From Steroidobacteraceae bacterium (GTDB taxonomy: Bacteria; Pseudomonadota; Gammaproteobacteria; Steroidobacterales; Steroidobacteraceae): 64,000 bases of DNA. The number at the start of each line of letters is the position of its first letter. Within the stretch, counting starts at the first letter, position 1. Where the stretch lies: NCBI GenBank assembly GCA_025458905.1, contig JALORN010000005.1, positions 1-64,000 on the forward strand, written 5' to 3'. Made by a program: the position numbers and the translations under genes. This document shows positions 32,235-41,069 of this stretch, piece by piece. Under the pieces are notes generated by a model, which saw nothing but the letters and a program-made list of their open reading frames with translations, ran no database searches and was not told the origin of the DNA.

Positions 32235-32969
32235 TCACTCGGACTTGCGGGCGTCGAGCACCACGCTCGTCGCCACCAGGAAGAAGCCGATCGTCATGGC
32301 GAAGTAGAGCACGTCGCGCAGGTCGATCACCCCCTTGGAGAGCGCCTCGAAATGCGTCAGGAACGACAGCGAGGCGATCGCGTCCACCAGCCCCGCCGGC
32401 GCCCAGGCGCGGAACGCGTCGAGCACCAGGGGGAAGCCGGCCAGCAGGAACGCGAAGCAGGCGACGACCCCGAGGATGAAGGCGATCACCTGGTTGCGCG
32501 TGAGCGCCGACATGCACGAGCCGATCGCGAGGAACCCGCCCGCCATCAGCAGCGCCCCGAGGTAGGCGGTGACGATCGCGCCGTGGTCGGGCGAGCCGAG
32601 GTACTCCACGGTGATCCAGAGCGGGAAGGTCAGTGCGAGCGCGATGCCGGCGAACGCCCAGGCGGCGAGGAACTTGCCGAGCACCGCCTGCCACAGGGTG
32701 ATCGGCTGCGTCATGAGCAGCTCGATGCTGCCGCTGCGCCGCTCCTCGGCCCACAGTCGCATCGAGATGGCCGGGACCAGGAACAGGTAGAGCCAGGGCA
32801 GGAAGTTGAAGAACGGCGCGAGGTCGGACTGGCCGCGCTCGAAGAAGCCGCCGAGGTAGAACGTGAACGCGGCGGCGAGCACCAGGAAGATCAGGATGAA
32901 GACGTAGGCGAGCGGCGTCGCGAAGTAGCTCGCGAGCTCGCGCCGGAACAGGATGCCGATGATGCGCAC
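32235..32969 (-). CDS. GldF-like ABC-2 permease
   Basis: A 244-residue protein with six hydrophobic segments. It has the ABC-2 permease layout: an N-terminal amphipathic RELASYFATPLAYVF, then SMRLWAEERRSGSIELLMTQP, which is the cytoplasmic coupling loop typical of GldF/NosY-like subunits. It pairs with the ATPase 27 bases upstream and the GldG-like protein 20 bases downstream. Substrate unknown. Confidence 0.9.
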   Translation of the reverse strand: MRIIGILFRRELASYFATPLAYVFILIFLVLAAAFTFYLGGFFERGQSDLAPFFNFLPWLYLFLVPAISMRLWAEERRSGSIELLMTQPITLWQAVLGKFLAAWAFAGIALALTFPLWITVEYLGSPDHGAIVTAYLGALLMAGGFLAIGSCMSALTRNQVIAFILGVVACFAFLLAGFPLVLDAFRAWAPAGLVDAIASLSFLTHFEALSKGVIDLRDVLYFAMTIGFFLVATSVVLDARKSE

Positions 32970-32996
32970 GCAGGACTCCGTCTACACCGGGCCGCC

Positions 32997-33920
32997 TCAG
33001 GCGGTGATCGTGCGGAACACTTCGTCGAGGCGCCCGGCCTCGAGCTGCAGTTCGCGCAGGCCGGCGCCCTCGCGCGCCGCCGCCGCCTGAACCGGCGCCA
33101 GCACCTCGGCGCCCTCGCGCGGCAGTGCGGTGAGCCGGGACTCGCGCGGCGACCACTCGACCGCCGCCACTTCGGGCAGGGCCTCGAGCGCGGCCTGCAG
33201 GCGGGCCGCCTGGCCGGCGTCCTCGAGGCGGAAGGACACGGCCTTGTGGTAGCGCGAGCGCGCGGCCAGCTGCTGCGGAGTCTGGTCGGCGACGACGTGG
33301 CCACGCGCGATGATGATCGCGCGCGTGCACACGGCCGTGACCTCCTCGAGGATGTGGGTGGAGATCACGACGATCTTGTCGCGCGCCATCTCCTCGATCA
33401 GGGTGCGCACCTCGTGCTTCTGGTTCGGGTCGAGCCCGTCGGTGGGCTCGTCGAGGATCAGCACCTGCGGGTCGTGCACGATCGCCTGGCCCAGCCCGAC
33501 GCGGCGGCGAAAGCCCTTGGAGAGCGTCTCGATGGTCTGCTCCAGCACCGGCTCGAGCTGCAGGCGGCCGTAGACGTGCTCGAGCCGCGCGCGGCGCCGC
33601 GGGCCCGCGAGGCCGCGCAGGTCCGCGACGAACTCGAGGAAGCCGCGCACGGTCATCTCGCCGTAGCTCGGCGCCCCCTCCGGCAGGTAGCCGAGGCAGG
33701 CGCGCGCGGCCACCGGCGCGGCGAGCACGTCGTGGCCGCAGATCGAGGCAGTGCCGGAGGTCGGCGTGATGAACCCGGCGAGCATCCGCATCGTCGTCGA
33801 CTTGCCGGCGCCGTTCGGGCCGAGGAAGCCGAGCACCTCGCCGGGACCCACCTCGAAGCTGATGGCCTCGACGGCGGGCACGGAGCCGTAGCGCTTGGTG
33901 AGACGGTCGGTCTTGATCAT
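32997..33920 (-). CDS. ABC transporter ATP-binding protein (GldA-like)
   Basis: A 307-residue ATPase. Walker A GPNGAGKS is at 34-41; the signature region reads LSKGFRRRVGLGQA, the variant found in GldA-type ATPases; Walker B LILDEPTDGLD and the H-loop STHILEE follow. The C-terminal 80 residues form an extra domain seen in export-type ABC proteins. It is the first gene of the ATPase-permease-GldG-DUF4340 unit. Divergent from the VOC gene. Confidence 0.95.
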   Translation of the reverse strand: MIKTDRLTKRYGSVPAVEAISFEVGPGEVLGFLGPNGAGKSTTMRMLAGFITPTSGTASICGHDVLAAPVAARACLGYLPEGAPSYGEMTVRGFLEFVADLRGLAGPRRRARLEHVYGRLQLEPVLEQTIETLSKGFRRRVGLGQAIVHDPQVLILDEPTDGLDPNQKHEVRTLIEEMARDKIVVISTHILEEVTAVCTRAIIIARGHVVADQTPQQLAARSRYHKAVSFRLEDAGQAARLQAALEALPEVAAVEWSPRESRLTALPREGAEVLAPVQAAAAREGAGLRELQLEAGRLDEVFRTITA

Positions 33921-34052
33921 CTGCGACGGTTAGGAGGCGGGGCCGGCCGGTAAAGTTCCGCCGGGGGGCCGGCGCTGCCGGCGCGCGATTCTGGGCAAGC
34001 CGGCACCCCGATTTCAAGGCCCGGCGCGCTGCCCGCGGCCGGCGTCATGCCC

Positions 34053-34058
34053 TAGAAT
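34053..34058 (+). promoter_or_regulatory. -10-like box (TAGAAT) immediately before the VOC gene
   Basis: TAGAAT ends six bases before the ATG at 34065. If used, transcription would begin at or next to the A of the start codon, giving a leaderless mRNA. No Shine-Dalgarno-like sequence is visible. The -35 region is weak. Confidence 0.4.
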
Positions 34059-34064
34059 GCCGCC

Positions 34065-34529
34065 ATGCCGACGCTGGTCAAGCGCACCACGCTGATCGTC
34101 CGCAGCCTCGAGCGCTCGGTCGGGTTCTACGGCGAGGTGCTCGGGCTGTCGAAGTACTACGACGACGAGATCGTGCTGTCGGGGGTCGGTCTCGCGGCCG
34201 GCCGGCGCGGCGACCGTACCCGCCTGGTGATCATGCGGGCCGAGGATCCGGTGGTGGGCATGATCGGGCTGCTGGAGTTCACCGAGCCGGCCTTCGCCGA
34301 GCCTGTGGCGCCGCGCACGCGCCTCGGCATCGGCGACATCGTGTTCGTGATGCAGGGCGACGACGTGCACGGCGTGCACCAGCGCGCGCTGCGCTTCGGG
34401 GCGCGCATCCACGCCGCGCCCCATGGTTTCGAGGTGCGTGGCGCCGACGGGCGGGAGCTGCGGATGACGACCCTGAGCATGTGGGATCCGGACGACTACT
34501 TCATCGAGTACAACCAGCGCCATGGCTGA
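34065..34529 (+). CDS. VOC (glyoxalase/bleomycin resistance) family protein
   Basis: A 154-residue protein with paired beta-alpha-beta-beta-beta modules. LVKRTTLIVRSLERSVGFYGEVLGL opens the first module (the H/E metal position is threonine-rich here), and the second ends with DPDDYFIEYNQR, where the conserved Glu is present. VOC proteins bind a metal and act as lyases, dioxygenases or drug-binding proteins; the substrate is not predictable. It overlaps the downstream cytochrome b561 gene by eight bases, suggesting joint expression. Confidence 0.85.
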   Translation: MPTLVKRTTLIVRSLERSVGFYGEVLGLSKYYDDEIVLSGVGLAAGRRGDRTRLVIMRAEDPVVGMIGLLEFTEPAFAEPVAPRTRLGIGDIVFVMQGDDVHGVHQRALRFGARIHAAPHGFEVRGADGRELRMTTLSMWDPDDYFIEYNQRHG

Positions 34530-35229
34530 GTCGCGGGCGGGCACCCCGCGGGTGCTGGTGTGGGACCTTCCGGTGCGCCTGATGCACTGGACGCTGGCGC
34601 TGGCGGTGGCCGGGGCCTGGGCGACGCAGGAGATCGAGGGCGACTGGTTCGAGTACCACGTGTGGTGCGGCTACGTCGTGCTGGTGGTCGCCGCGACGCG
34701 CATCGCCTGGGGCTTCCTCGGCACGCGCCACGCGCGTTTCGCCTCGTTCCTGCGCGGGCCGGCGGCGATCCTCGCCTATGCGCGCGGGCTGCTGCGGCCC
34801 GGCTCGGGCAGCCACGCGGGCCACAACCCGCTCGGTGCCCTGATGGTGCTGGCGTTGCTGCTGCTGCTGCTGGTGCAGGCCGTCACGGGCCTGTTCGCCA
34901 ACGACCAGATCATGGCCAGCGGTCCCCTCTACGGTTACGTGAGCGGGGCGACCAGCGACCGGCTGACCTCGCTGCACAAGCAGTTCTTCGACCTGCTGCT
35001 GGCGGCGATCGCGCTGCACGTCGCGGCCGCGTTCTTCTACCTGCTGGTGCGCCGCGACAACCTGATCCTGCCGATGATCACCGGCCGGAAGAGCGCCGAC
35101 TCGGTGCCGCCGGAGGAGCGCATCGCCAGTTCACGCACCTGGATCTGGGCGCTGCTGCTCGCGGCGTTCGCCGTGGTGCTCTATGCGGTGGTGCGCAGCG
35201 CGCCGGAGGCCTCGCTGTTCTCGTTCTGA
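34522..35229 (+). CDS. Cytochrome b561 family protein
   Basis: A 235-residue membrane protein with five hydrophobic segments. Candidate haem-ligand histidines are in RLMHWTLAL, EYHVWCGYVVL, SLHKQFFDLLL and ALHVAAAFFYL. The layout is that of the b-type cytochrome/hydrogenase cytochrome subunit family, which passes electrons between quinol and a periplasmic or membrane partner. The partner is not evident nearby. The C-terminal helix (WALLLAAFAVVLYAVV) is followed by a short periplasmic tail. Confidence 0.88.
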   Translation: MAESRAGTPRVLVWDLPVRLMHWTLALAVAGAWATQEIEGDWFEYHVWCGYVVLVVAATRIAWGFLGTRHARFASFLRGPAAILAYARGLLRPGSGSHAGHNPLGALMVLALLLLLLVQAVTGLFANDQIMASGPLYGYVSGATSDRLTSLHKQFFDLLLAAIALHVAAAFFYLLVRRDNLILPMITGRKSADSVPPEERIASSRTWIWALLLAAFAVVLYAVVRSAPEASLFSF

Positions 35230-35448
35230 AGGATCCCCGGTCCAGGCGCAGGACGCCGCGCCCGATGGCGGCGTGACGCCGTTCAAGGATCCGGGCGCGC
35301 GCCGCGTCCATCGCGCGACCTCGGTGCGCGGCGCCCCGGCAGCCGGCCCCCCGCTTCGCTATCCTCGCCGTCCCGCCGGGGCCTCCGGCGCCGCCGCGGC
35401 CCGTGCTGCGGCGCGCGGGCCCGGGCCCGGCAACGGACCCCGAACACC

Positions 35449-36348
35449 ATGCAGCATCCTTCGCCGCCTGCCGCTCCCGCCGCCGACCGCCCGGCGAGCT
35501 ACGTTCTCACGACGCAGTGCCCCGACACCACGGGCATCGTCGCCGCGGTCGCGGGCTTCCTGGCGTCGCACAACTGCCTGATCACCGAGGCACAGCACTA
35601 CGACGACCCGGCGGCGAACGTGTCGTTCATGCGCACCGTGTTCCACGACAACGGGCAAGGCATGCCGACGCTGGCCGAGCTCGATGCGGCGTTCGCGGCG
35701 CAGCCCGGTGCGCGCTTCGGCATGAGCTGGCGCTTCCACGAGGTGCGGCGGCGCTGCCGCACGGTGCTCGCCGTCTCGAAACAGGGCCACTGCCTGAACA
35801 GCATCCTGCACCGCTGGAGCACCGGTACGCTGCCGATCGAGGTGGCCGCGGTGGTCTCGAACCACCAGGACCTGCGCAGCCTGGCGGAGTGGCATGGCGT
35901 GCCCTTCCACTACTTCCCGATCAGCGAGGGCCGCAAGGTCGAGCAGGAGCACCGCATCCTCGAACTGCTGGAGCGCGTCGATGCCGAGCTGCTGGTGCTG
36001 GCGCGCTACATGCAGGTGCTGACGCCCGGGGCCTGCGCCCGGCTCGAGGGCCGCGCGATCAACATCCACCACTCCTTCCTGCCCGGCTTCAAGGGCGCGC
36101 GCGCCTACCACCAGGCGCACGCCCGCGGCGTCAAGCTGATCGGAGCGACCGCGCACTACGTCACCACCGACCTCGACGAGGGGCCGATCATCGAGCAGGA
36201 AGTCGAGCGCGTCGACCACACGCTCTCGCCGCAGGAGCTGTCGGTGGTCGGCAGCGAGCTCGAGAGCCTGGTGCTGAACCGCGCCATCAAGTGGCACGCC
36301 GAGCGGCGCGTGTTCCGCAACGGCGCCAAGACCGTCGTGCTGCGCTGA
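35449..36348 (+). CDS. purU: Formyltetrahydrofolate deformylase
   Basis: A 299-residue enzyme that hydrolyses 10-formyl-THF to formate and THF, balancing one-carbon pools. The N-terminal ACT domain (about 15-95) starts SYVLTTQCPDTTGIVAAVAG. The catalytic domain shows NIHHSFLPGFKGARAYHQA and HYVTTDLDEGPII, carrying the catalytic Asn-His-Asp set. The 219 bases upstream have no gene and are very GC-rich. It is one of two formyl-folate enzymes in this window, with PurN. Confidence 0.96.
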   Translation: MQHPSPPAAPAADRPASYVLTTQCPDTTGIVAAVAGFLASHNCLITEAQHYDDPAANVSFMRTVFHDNGQGMPTLAELDAAFAAQPGARFGMSWRFHEVRRRCRTVLAVSKQGHCLNSILHRWSTGTLPIEVAAVVSNHQDLRSLAEWHGVPFHYFPISEGRKVEQEHRILELLERVDAELLVLARYMQVLTPGACARLEGRAINIHHSFLPGFKGARAYHQAHARGVKLIGATAHYVTTDLDEGPIIEQEVERVDHTLSPQELSVVGSELESLVLNRAIKWHAERRVFRNGAKTVVLR

Positions 36349-36372
36349 GCGGCGGGCCGCGCAGGCGTCGGC

Positions 36373-37017
36373 TCAGCCGCGACCCGCGGTGACCGCGAGC
36401 ACGGCCACGAAGTGGCAGCCGACGCCCGCGAGCACGAACGCGTGCCACACCGCGTGCGTATAGCGACGGCTCTTCCAGACGTAGAAGGGCACCCCGGCGG
36501 TGTACAGCAGCCCGCCGGCGACCAGCCAGCCGAACTGCCAGTCGGTGAGCGCCGCGGACAACGGGCGCACGGCGACCACCGCGGCCCAGCCCATGCCGAG
36601 GTACATCAGGGTGGAAACGCGCGGATAGCGGAAGCCGACGGTCGTCTTGGCGACCACGCCGAGCACGGCCAGGACCCAGATCGCCACGAACAGGGTCCAC
36701 CCCCAGGCGCCGCGCATCGCGCCGATCGTGAACGGCGTGTAGGTTCCGGCGATCAGCAGGTAGATCGCCGCGTGGTCGAGGGTGCGCATGCGCTGCTTCA
36801 GGCGCGGCTCCTCGGCCACGTGGTAGAGCACCGAGGTGGTGAACAGCAGCAGCGCCGTGACCGCGAACACGACCCCGCCTGCGAGCCGCAGCGGATCGCG
36901 GGCGCCGGCGCCCGCGATCGCGAGCCACGGGATCGCCGCGGCGCTCGCGAGCGCGCCGAGCGCATGCAGCGCCGCGTGCAGGCGTTCCTCGGGCCGCGTA
37001 TAGGGCAGCGTCGCCAT
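36373..37017 (-). CDS. Hemolysin III/TrhA family membrane protein
   Basis: A 214-residue protein with about seven hydrophobic segments. The PAQR/HlyIII signature is present: SVLYHVAEEPRLKQRMRTLD with LDHAAIYLLIAGTYTP, and a late HAVWHAFVLAGVGCHFVAV with the metal-binding histidines. In E. coli the homologue TrhA affects membrane lipid fluidity. Sixteen bases separate its start from the downstream end of the aldo/keto reductase gene on the same strand. Confidence 0.93.
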   Translation of the reverse strand: MATLPYTRPEERLHAALHALGALASAAAIPWLAIAGAGARDPLRLAGGVVFAVTALLLFTTSVLYHVAEEPRLKQRMRTLDHAAIYLLIAGTYTPFTIGAMRGAWGWTLFVAIWVLAVLGVVAKTTVGFRYPRVSTLMYLGMGWAAVVAVRPLSAALTDWQFGWLVAGGLLYTAGVPFYVWKSRRYTHAVWHAFVLAGVGCHFVAVLAVTAGRG

Positions 37018-37033
37018 GCGACGGGCTGCAGGC

Positions 37034-37993
37034 TCAGGAGGACGCGGCGTCGAGCGTGGCGACGGTCGGGCCGTCGAGCTGCAGCCGGGCGGCGCCGAGC
37101 AGCTCCCCGAGCTGCGCCAGCGACGTGGCGCTGGCGATCGGCGCCGTCACGCCGCGCGCCAGCAGCCAGGCGAGCGCGACCTGGGCGGGAGTCGAGCCGG
37201 ACGCGGCCGCGGCCGCGTCGAGCGCCGCGAGGATGCGCAACCCGCGCGCGTCGAGCATCGCCTTCGCGCGCGCCCCGCGGACGCTCTTGGCCGCATCCGC
37301 CTCGGTGCGATACTTGCCGGTCAGGAACCCGGAGGCGAGCGCGTAGTAGGGGATCACCGCCAGGCCCTCGCGCCGGCAGACGGCCGCGAGCTCCGACTCG
37401 AAACCCGCCCGGTCGTAGAGGTTGTAGTGCGGCTGCAGGCTCTCGAAGCGCGCGAGCCCCGCCTCGCGGCTGATGCGCAGCGCCTCCTCCAGCCGGGAAG
37501 CGCCGTAGTTCGATGCACCGATCGCGCGCACCTTGCCGGCGCGCACCAGTTCGTCGAGGGCGCCGAGGGTTTCCTCGAGCGGTGTCGCGGGGTCGTCGCG
37601 ATGCGGCTGGTAAAGGTCGATGTAGTCGGTCTGCAGCCGCTGCAGCGAGCGGTCGACGGCGCGCAGGATGTAGGCGCGCGACAGCCCGCGCTCGCCCGGG
37701 CCCATCTCGAGCCCCACCTTGGTCGCGATCACGATGCGCGCGCGCATGGCAGGGCCACGGGCGGCGAGCCAGCGGCCGATGATCGACTCCGACTCGCCGC
37801 CGGAGTGGCCCGGCACCCAGCGCGAATACGCATCGGCAGTGTCCAGGAAATTGAGCCCGGACTCCACGCACGTGTCCAGCAGCTCGAAGGAGCGGCGCTC
37901 GTCGACCGTCCAGCCGAACACGTTGCCGCCGAAGGCCAGAGGGGCGACCGTGATGCCGGAGCGCCCGAGCGGGCGGCGTGACTCGATGAACAT
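37034..37993 (-). CDS. Aldo/keto reductase
   Basis: A 319-residue NADPH-dependent TIM-barrel oxidoreductase. The tetrad is visible: Asp and Tyr in FLDTADAYSRW, Lys in VIATKVG, His in LYQPHRDD. GASNYGASRLEEAL and ALASGFLTGKYR are typical of the YajO/Gpr-like subgroup. Substrate unknown. The ATG at 37993 starts MFIESRRPLGRSGI, the conserved N-terminus. Divergent from the broken alcohol dehydrogenase gene. Confidence 0.93.
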   Translation of the reverse strand: MFIESRRPLGRSGITVAPLAFGGNVFGWTVDERRSFELLDTCVESGLNFLDTADAYSRWVPGHSGGESESIIGRWLAARGPAMRARIVIATKVGLEMGPGERGLSRAYILRAVDRSLQRLQTDYIDLYQPHRDDPATPLEETLGALDELVRAGKVRAIGASNYGASRLEEALRISREAGLARFESLQPHYNLYDRAGFESELAAVCRREGLAVIPYYALASGFLTGKYRTEADAAKSVRGARAKAMLDARGLRILAALDAAAAASGSTPAQVALAWLLARGVTAPIASATSLAQLGELLGAARLQLDGPTVATLDAASS

Positions 37994-38158
37994 GGGCGCG
38001 CGGTCCGTGGGATGTGCAGGGAGCGGCGCAGCATGCCACGAATCGCCGGCAGCGTCCGTCGGCCGCGGGCGGTGTGCCTGGCGATCGCGATGCGGGTCGC
38101 CGGGTCGGCGCGGCTGCGGCAGAATCCGCCGATGGCGTGCGAGGGTCGCGACGGCGGA

Positions 38159-39148
38159 ATGCGGGTGATGGCCTGCGCGGGTCCGGGCGCGCCCCTGCGT
38201 GCCGAGCGGCGTCCGTTGCCGGAGCCGGGCGAGGGCCAGGTGCTGGTCCGCGTCGCGGCCTGCGGGGTCTGTCGCACCGACCTGCACGTCGTCGACGGCG
38301 AACTGCCCCGTGCGCGGCCCGGGGTCGTGCCGGGCCACGAGGTCGTGGGCCACGTCGTGGCCCAGGGCGGCGGCGTCGCGCGCGAGCGTTAGCCGGTCGG
38401 CTGTCGCGTCGGCGTGCCGTGGCTCGCGGGCACCTGCGGCCGGTGTCGCTACTGCCGCGCCGGCCGCGAGAACCTGTGCGAGGCCGCGCGCTTCACCGGC
38501 TGCGACGTCGACGGCGGCTATGCCGACTACCTGCTCGCCGACGCGTCGTACTGCCTGACCGTGCCGGATCGCTACACGGACGCGGCCGCGGCGCCGCTGC
38601 TGTGCGCGGGGCTGATCGGCCATCGCGCGCTGCGGCTCGCCGGTGACGCCCGGCAGCTCGGCCTCTATGGCTTCGGCGCGGCGGCCCACATCGTCGCGCA
38701 GGTCGCCATCGCGGAGGGGCGCGAGGTCTACGCGTTCACGCGGCCGGGCGACGCGGCGGCACAGGCCCTCGCGTCGTCGCTCGGCGCGTGCTGGGCCGGC
38801 AGTTCGGAAGAGGCTCCGCCGGAACTGCTCGACGCCGCGATCCTGTTCGCGCCGGTGGGTGCACTGGTGCCCCTCGCGCTGACGCGGCTCGCGCGGGGTG
38901 GCAGCGTGGTGTGCGCCGGGATCCACATGTCCGACATACCGTCGTTCCCGTACCGGGACCTCTGGCAGGAGCGCAGCCTGCGCTCGGTCGCGAACCTCAC
39001 GCGACGCGATGGCGAGGATTTCATGGCGCTGGCCGCAAGGCTGCCGCTGCGCACGACAGTGCACGAGTTCCCCCTCGACCAGGCCAACGAGGCGCTCGGG
39101 CGGCTGCGCAGCGGGGCGTTCGCGGGCGCGGCGGTGCTGCGCCCGTGA
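38159..39148 (+). pseudogene. Zinc-dependent alcohol dehydrogenase interrupted by in-frame amber codon
   Basis: Two halves of a medium-chain alcohol dehydrogenase lie in the same reading frame, separated by a TAG at 38390-38392. The first half carries the catalytic zinc motif GVCRTDLHVVDGEL and GHEVVGHVV. The second carries the structural zinc cysteines CGRCRYC and ENLC, and the NAD loop LGLYGFGAAAHIVA. Both halves match the AdhP/zinc-dependent alcohol dehydrogenase subgroup with no missing residues, so a single nonsense change broke the gene. The next residue pair also differs from the family (GCRVGV for GDRVGV). A sequencing error or stop readthrough is possible. An ATG at 38132 is an alternative start. 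Confidence 0.85.
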
Positions 39149-39217
39149 GCAGTGGCCGCGCGCCGCCGGCCGTCCGCGGCCTGCGGCCTCCGGGCCGGAT
39201 CGCGGTACATTGGCGCC

Positions 39218-41023
39218 ATGCTGATCCCGCGACGCGACCTCGACTTCCAGCTCTTCGACGTGCTCGGCCTCGGCGAGCTCCTGGCCCGGCCGCGATTCGA
39301 CGCGCACGACCGGGACACCGTCGACGCCGTCCTCGATGCCGCGTACCAGCTCGCGGGCGAGCGCTTCGCCCCGCACGCGGCGCGCGCCGACGCCGAGGAG
39401 CCGCGGATCGAGGACGGGCGCGTCGTGCTGCCGCCTGAGACCGGAGCGGCGCTCGCGGCCTACGCGGCCGGCGGCTTCGTCGCGGCCGCCTTCCCGCGGC
39501 CGCTCGGTGGGCTCGGCCTGCCGTTCCTGGTGTCGCAGGCCTGCGGCGGCGTGTTCGCCGGCGCCAATGTCGCGGTCTATTCCTATGCCCTGCTCACCCA
39601 GGGCGCGGCCAACGTGATCGCGCGCTTCGGCACCGACGACCAGCGCGCGCGCTACCTCGGCGCGATGCTCGAGGGTCGGGCCTTCGGCACGATGTGCCTC
39701 TCCGAGCCGCACGCCGGCTCCTCGCTGGCCGACATCCGTACCCGCGCCGAGCCCGTGGGCGAGGGCCGCCATCGCATCACCGGCCGCAAGATGTGGATCT
39801 CGGGCGGCGAGCACGAACTGTCCGAGAACATCGTCCACCTGGTGCTGGCGCGGATACCGGGCGGGCCTGCGGGCGTCAAGGGAATCTCGCTCTTCATCGT
39901 GCCGCGCTACCGCGCGGCGACCCCGGATGGCGGGCGCGGCCCGGCCAACGGCGTCAGCCTGGTCGGCCTCAACCACAAGATGGGATGGCGGGGGCACGTC
40001 AACGCGGCGCTCGCCTTCGGCGACTCCGGCGAGTGCCTCGGCGAGCTCGTCGGTCGCGAGCACCACGGCCTCGGCTACATGTTCCACATGATGAACGAGG
40101 CGCGGGTGACGGTCGGGCTATGTGCCGTGGGACTCGGCTACGCCGGCTACCTGCATGCGCTCGGATATGCGCGGCAGCGCGTCCAGGGGCGCGTGGTATC
40201 GATGAAGGATCCCGACACGCCGCAGGTGCCGATCCTGCGCCACCCCGATGTGCGGCGGATGCTGCTCGCACAGAAGGCCTGGGTCGAGGGTGGCCTCGCG
40301 CTCGCACTCTACTGCGCGCGGCTGGTCGACGAGCTCGCGAGTGCCGACGGCGAGGCCGAGCGCCAGGAACTCGCGCTGCTGCTCGAGCTGCTGACGCCGG
40401 TCGCGAAGTCCTGGCCCTCGGAGTACTGCCTCGAGGCGAACAAGCTCGCGATCCAGGTCGCGGGCGGTGCCGGCTACACGCGCGACCTGCCGCTCGAGCG
40501 GCTGTACCGCGACAACCGCCTGAACCACATCCACGAGGGGACGCTCGGGATCCACGGGCTCGACCTGCTGGGCCGCAAGGTGGTGCAGCACGACGGCGCG
40601 GCGCTGCGCAGCTTCCTCGGGCGCGTGCAGGCCACGATCGGCCAGGCGCTGGGCACCGCCGGCCTGCAGGCCGAGTGCCGGGCGCTGGCCGCAGCGCTGC
40701 GCGCGCTGGCCGCGGTCACGCGGCAGGTGGTCGATCGCAGCGCGTCCGGCGAGCCGGAGCTCGCGCTGGCGAACGCGACCCTCTACCTCGACGCCTTCGG
40801 CACCATCGCGGTCGCGTGGCGCTGGCTGGCGCAGGCGCTGGTCGCGCAGCGCGCCCTGCAGGACCCGCGCCCGACCGACGAGCTGCAGCGCGACTTCCTC
40901 GAGGGCAAGCTGCACGCCTGCCGCTGGTTCTACCGCCACGCACTGCCGGAGGCGAACCTGCGGCTCGCGGCGGTGGGGCGGCTCGACGACGCGACGCTGC
41001 GGATCCGCGACGAGCACTTCTGA
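39218..41023 (+). CDS. Acyl-CoA dehydrogenase, long (DmdC-like, ~600 aa)
   Basis: A 601-residue flavoprotein. The standard dehydrogenase core includes GTMCLSEPHAGSSLADI and RITGRKMWISGGEHE (FAD contacts). The C-terminal part of the core carries AGGAGYTRDLPLERLYRD and IHEGTLGI (the catalytic-base region). A further 130 residues match the acyl-CoA dehydrogenase C-terminal-like domain of the 3-methylmercaptopropionyl-CoA dehydrogenase (DmdC) group. It would oxidise an acyl-CoA to the enoyl-CoA; chain specificity is unclear. No beta-oxidation partner lies alongside. The ATG at 39218 is the conserved start. Confidence 0.92.
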   Translation: MLIPRRDLDFQLFDVLGLGELLARPRFDAHDRDTVDAVLDAAYQLAGERFAPHAARADAEEPRIEDGRVVLPPETGAALAAYAAGGFVAAAFPRPLGGLGLPFLVSQACGGVFAGANVAVYSYALLTQGAANVIARFGTDDQRARYLGAMLEGRAFGTMCLSEPHAGSSLADIRTRAEPVGEGRHRITGRKMWISGGEHELSENIVHLVLARIPGGPAGVKGISLFIVPRYRAATPDGGRGPANGVSLVGLNHKMGWRGHVNAALAFGDSGECLGELVGREHHGLGYMFHMMNEARVTVGLCAVGLGYAGYLHALGYARQRVQGRVVSMKDPDTPQVPILRHPDVRRMLLAQKAWVEGGLALALYCARLVDELASADGEAERQELALLLELLTPVAKSWPSEYCLEANKLAIQVAGGAGYTRDLPLERLYRDNRLNHIHEGTLGIHGLDLLGRKVVQHDGAALRSFLGRVQATIGQALGTAGLQAECRALAAALRALAAVTRQVVDRSASGEPELALANATLYLDAFGTIAVAWRWLAQALVAQRALQDPRPTDELQRDFLEGKLHACRWFYRHALPEANLRLAAVGRLDDATLRIRDEHF

Positions 41024-41069
41024 GGCGCGCGGGCTCGCGCGCCCGCGCCGCCGTGCGTGCCGCCGGCGC

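Noticed and set aside
38132-39148. A frameshift explanation for the broken alcohol dehydrogenase
   Set aside because: Both halves are in the same reading frame and no residues of the family are missing, so a single in-frame nonsense codon explains the break; a frameshift is not needed.
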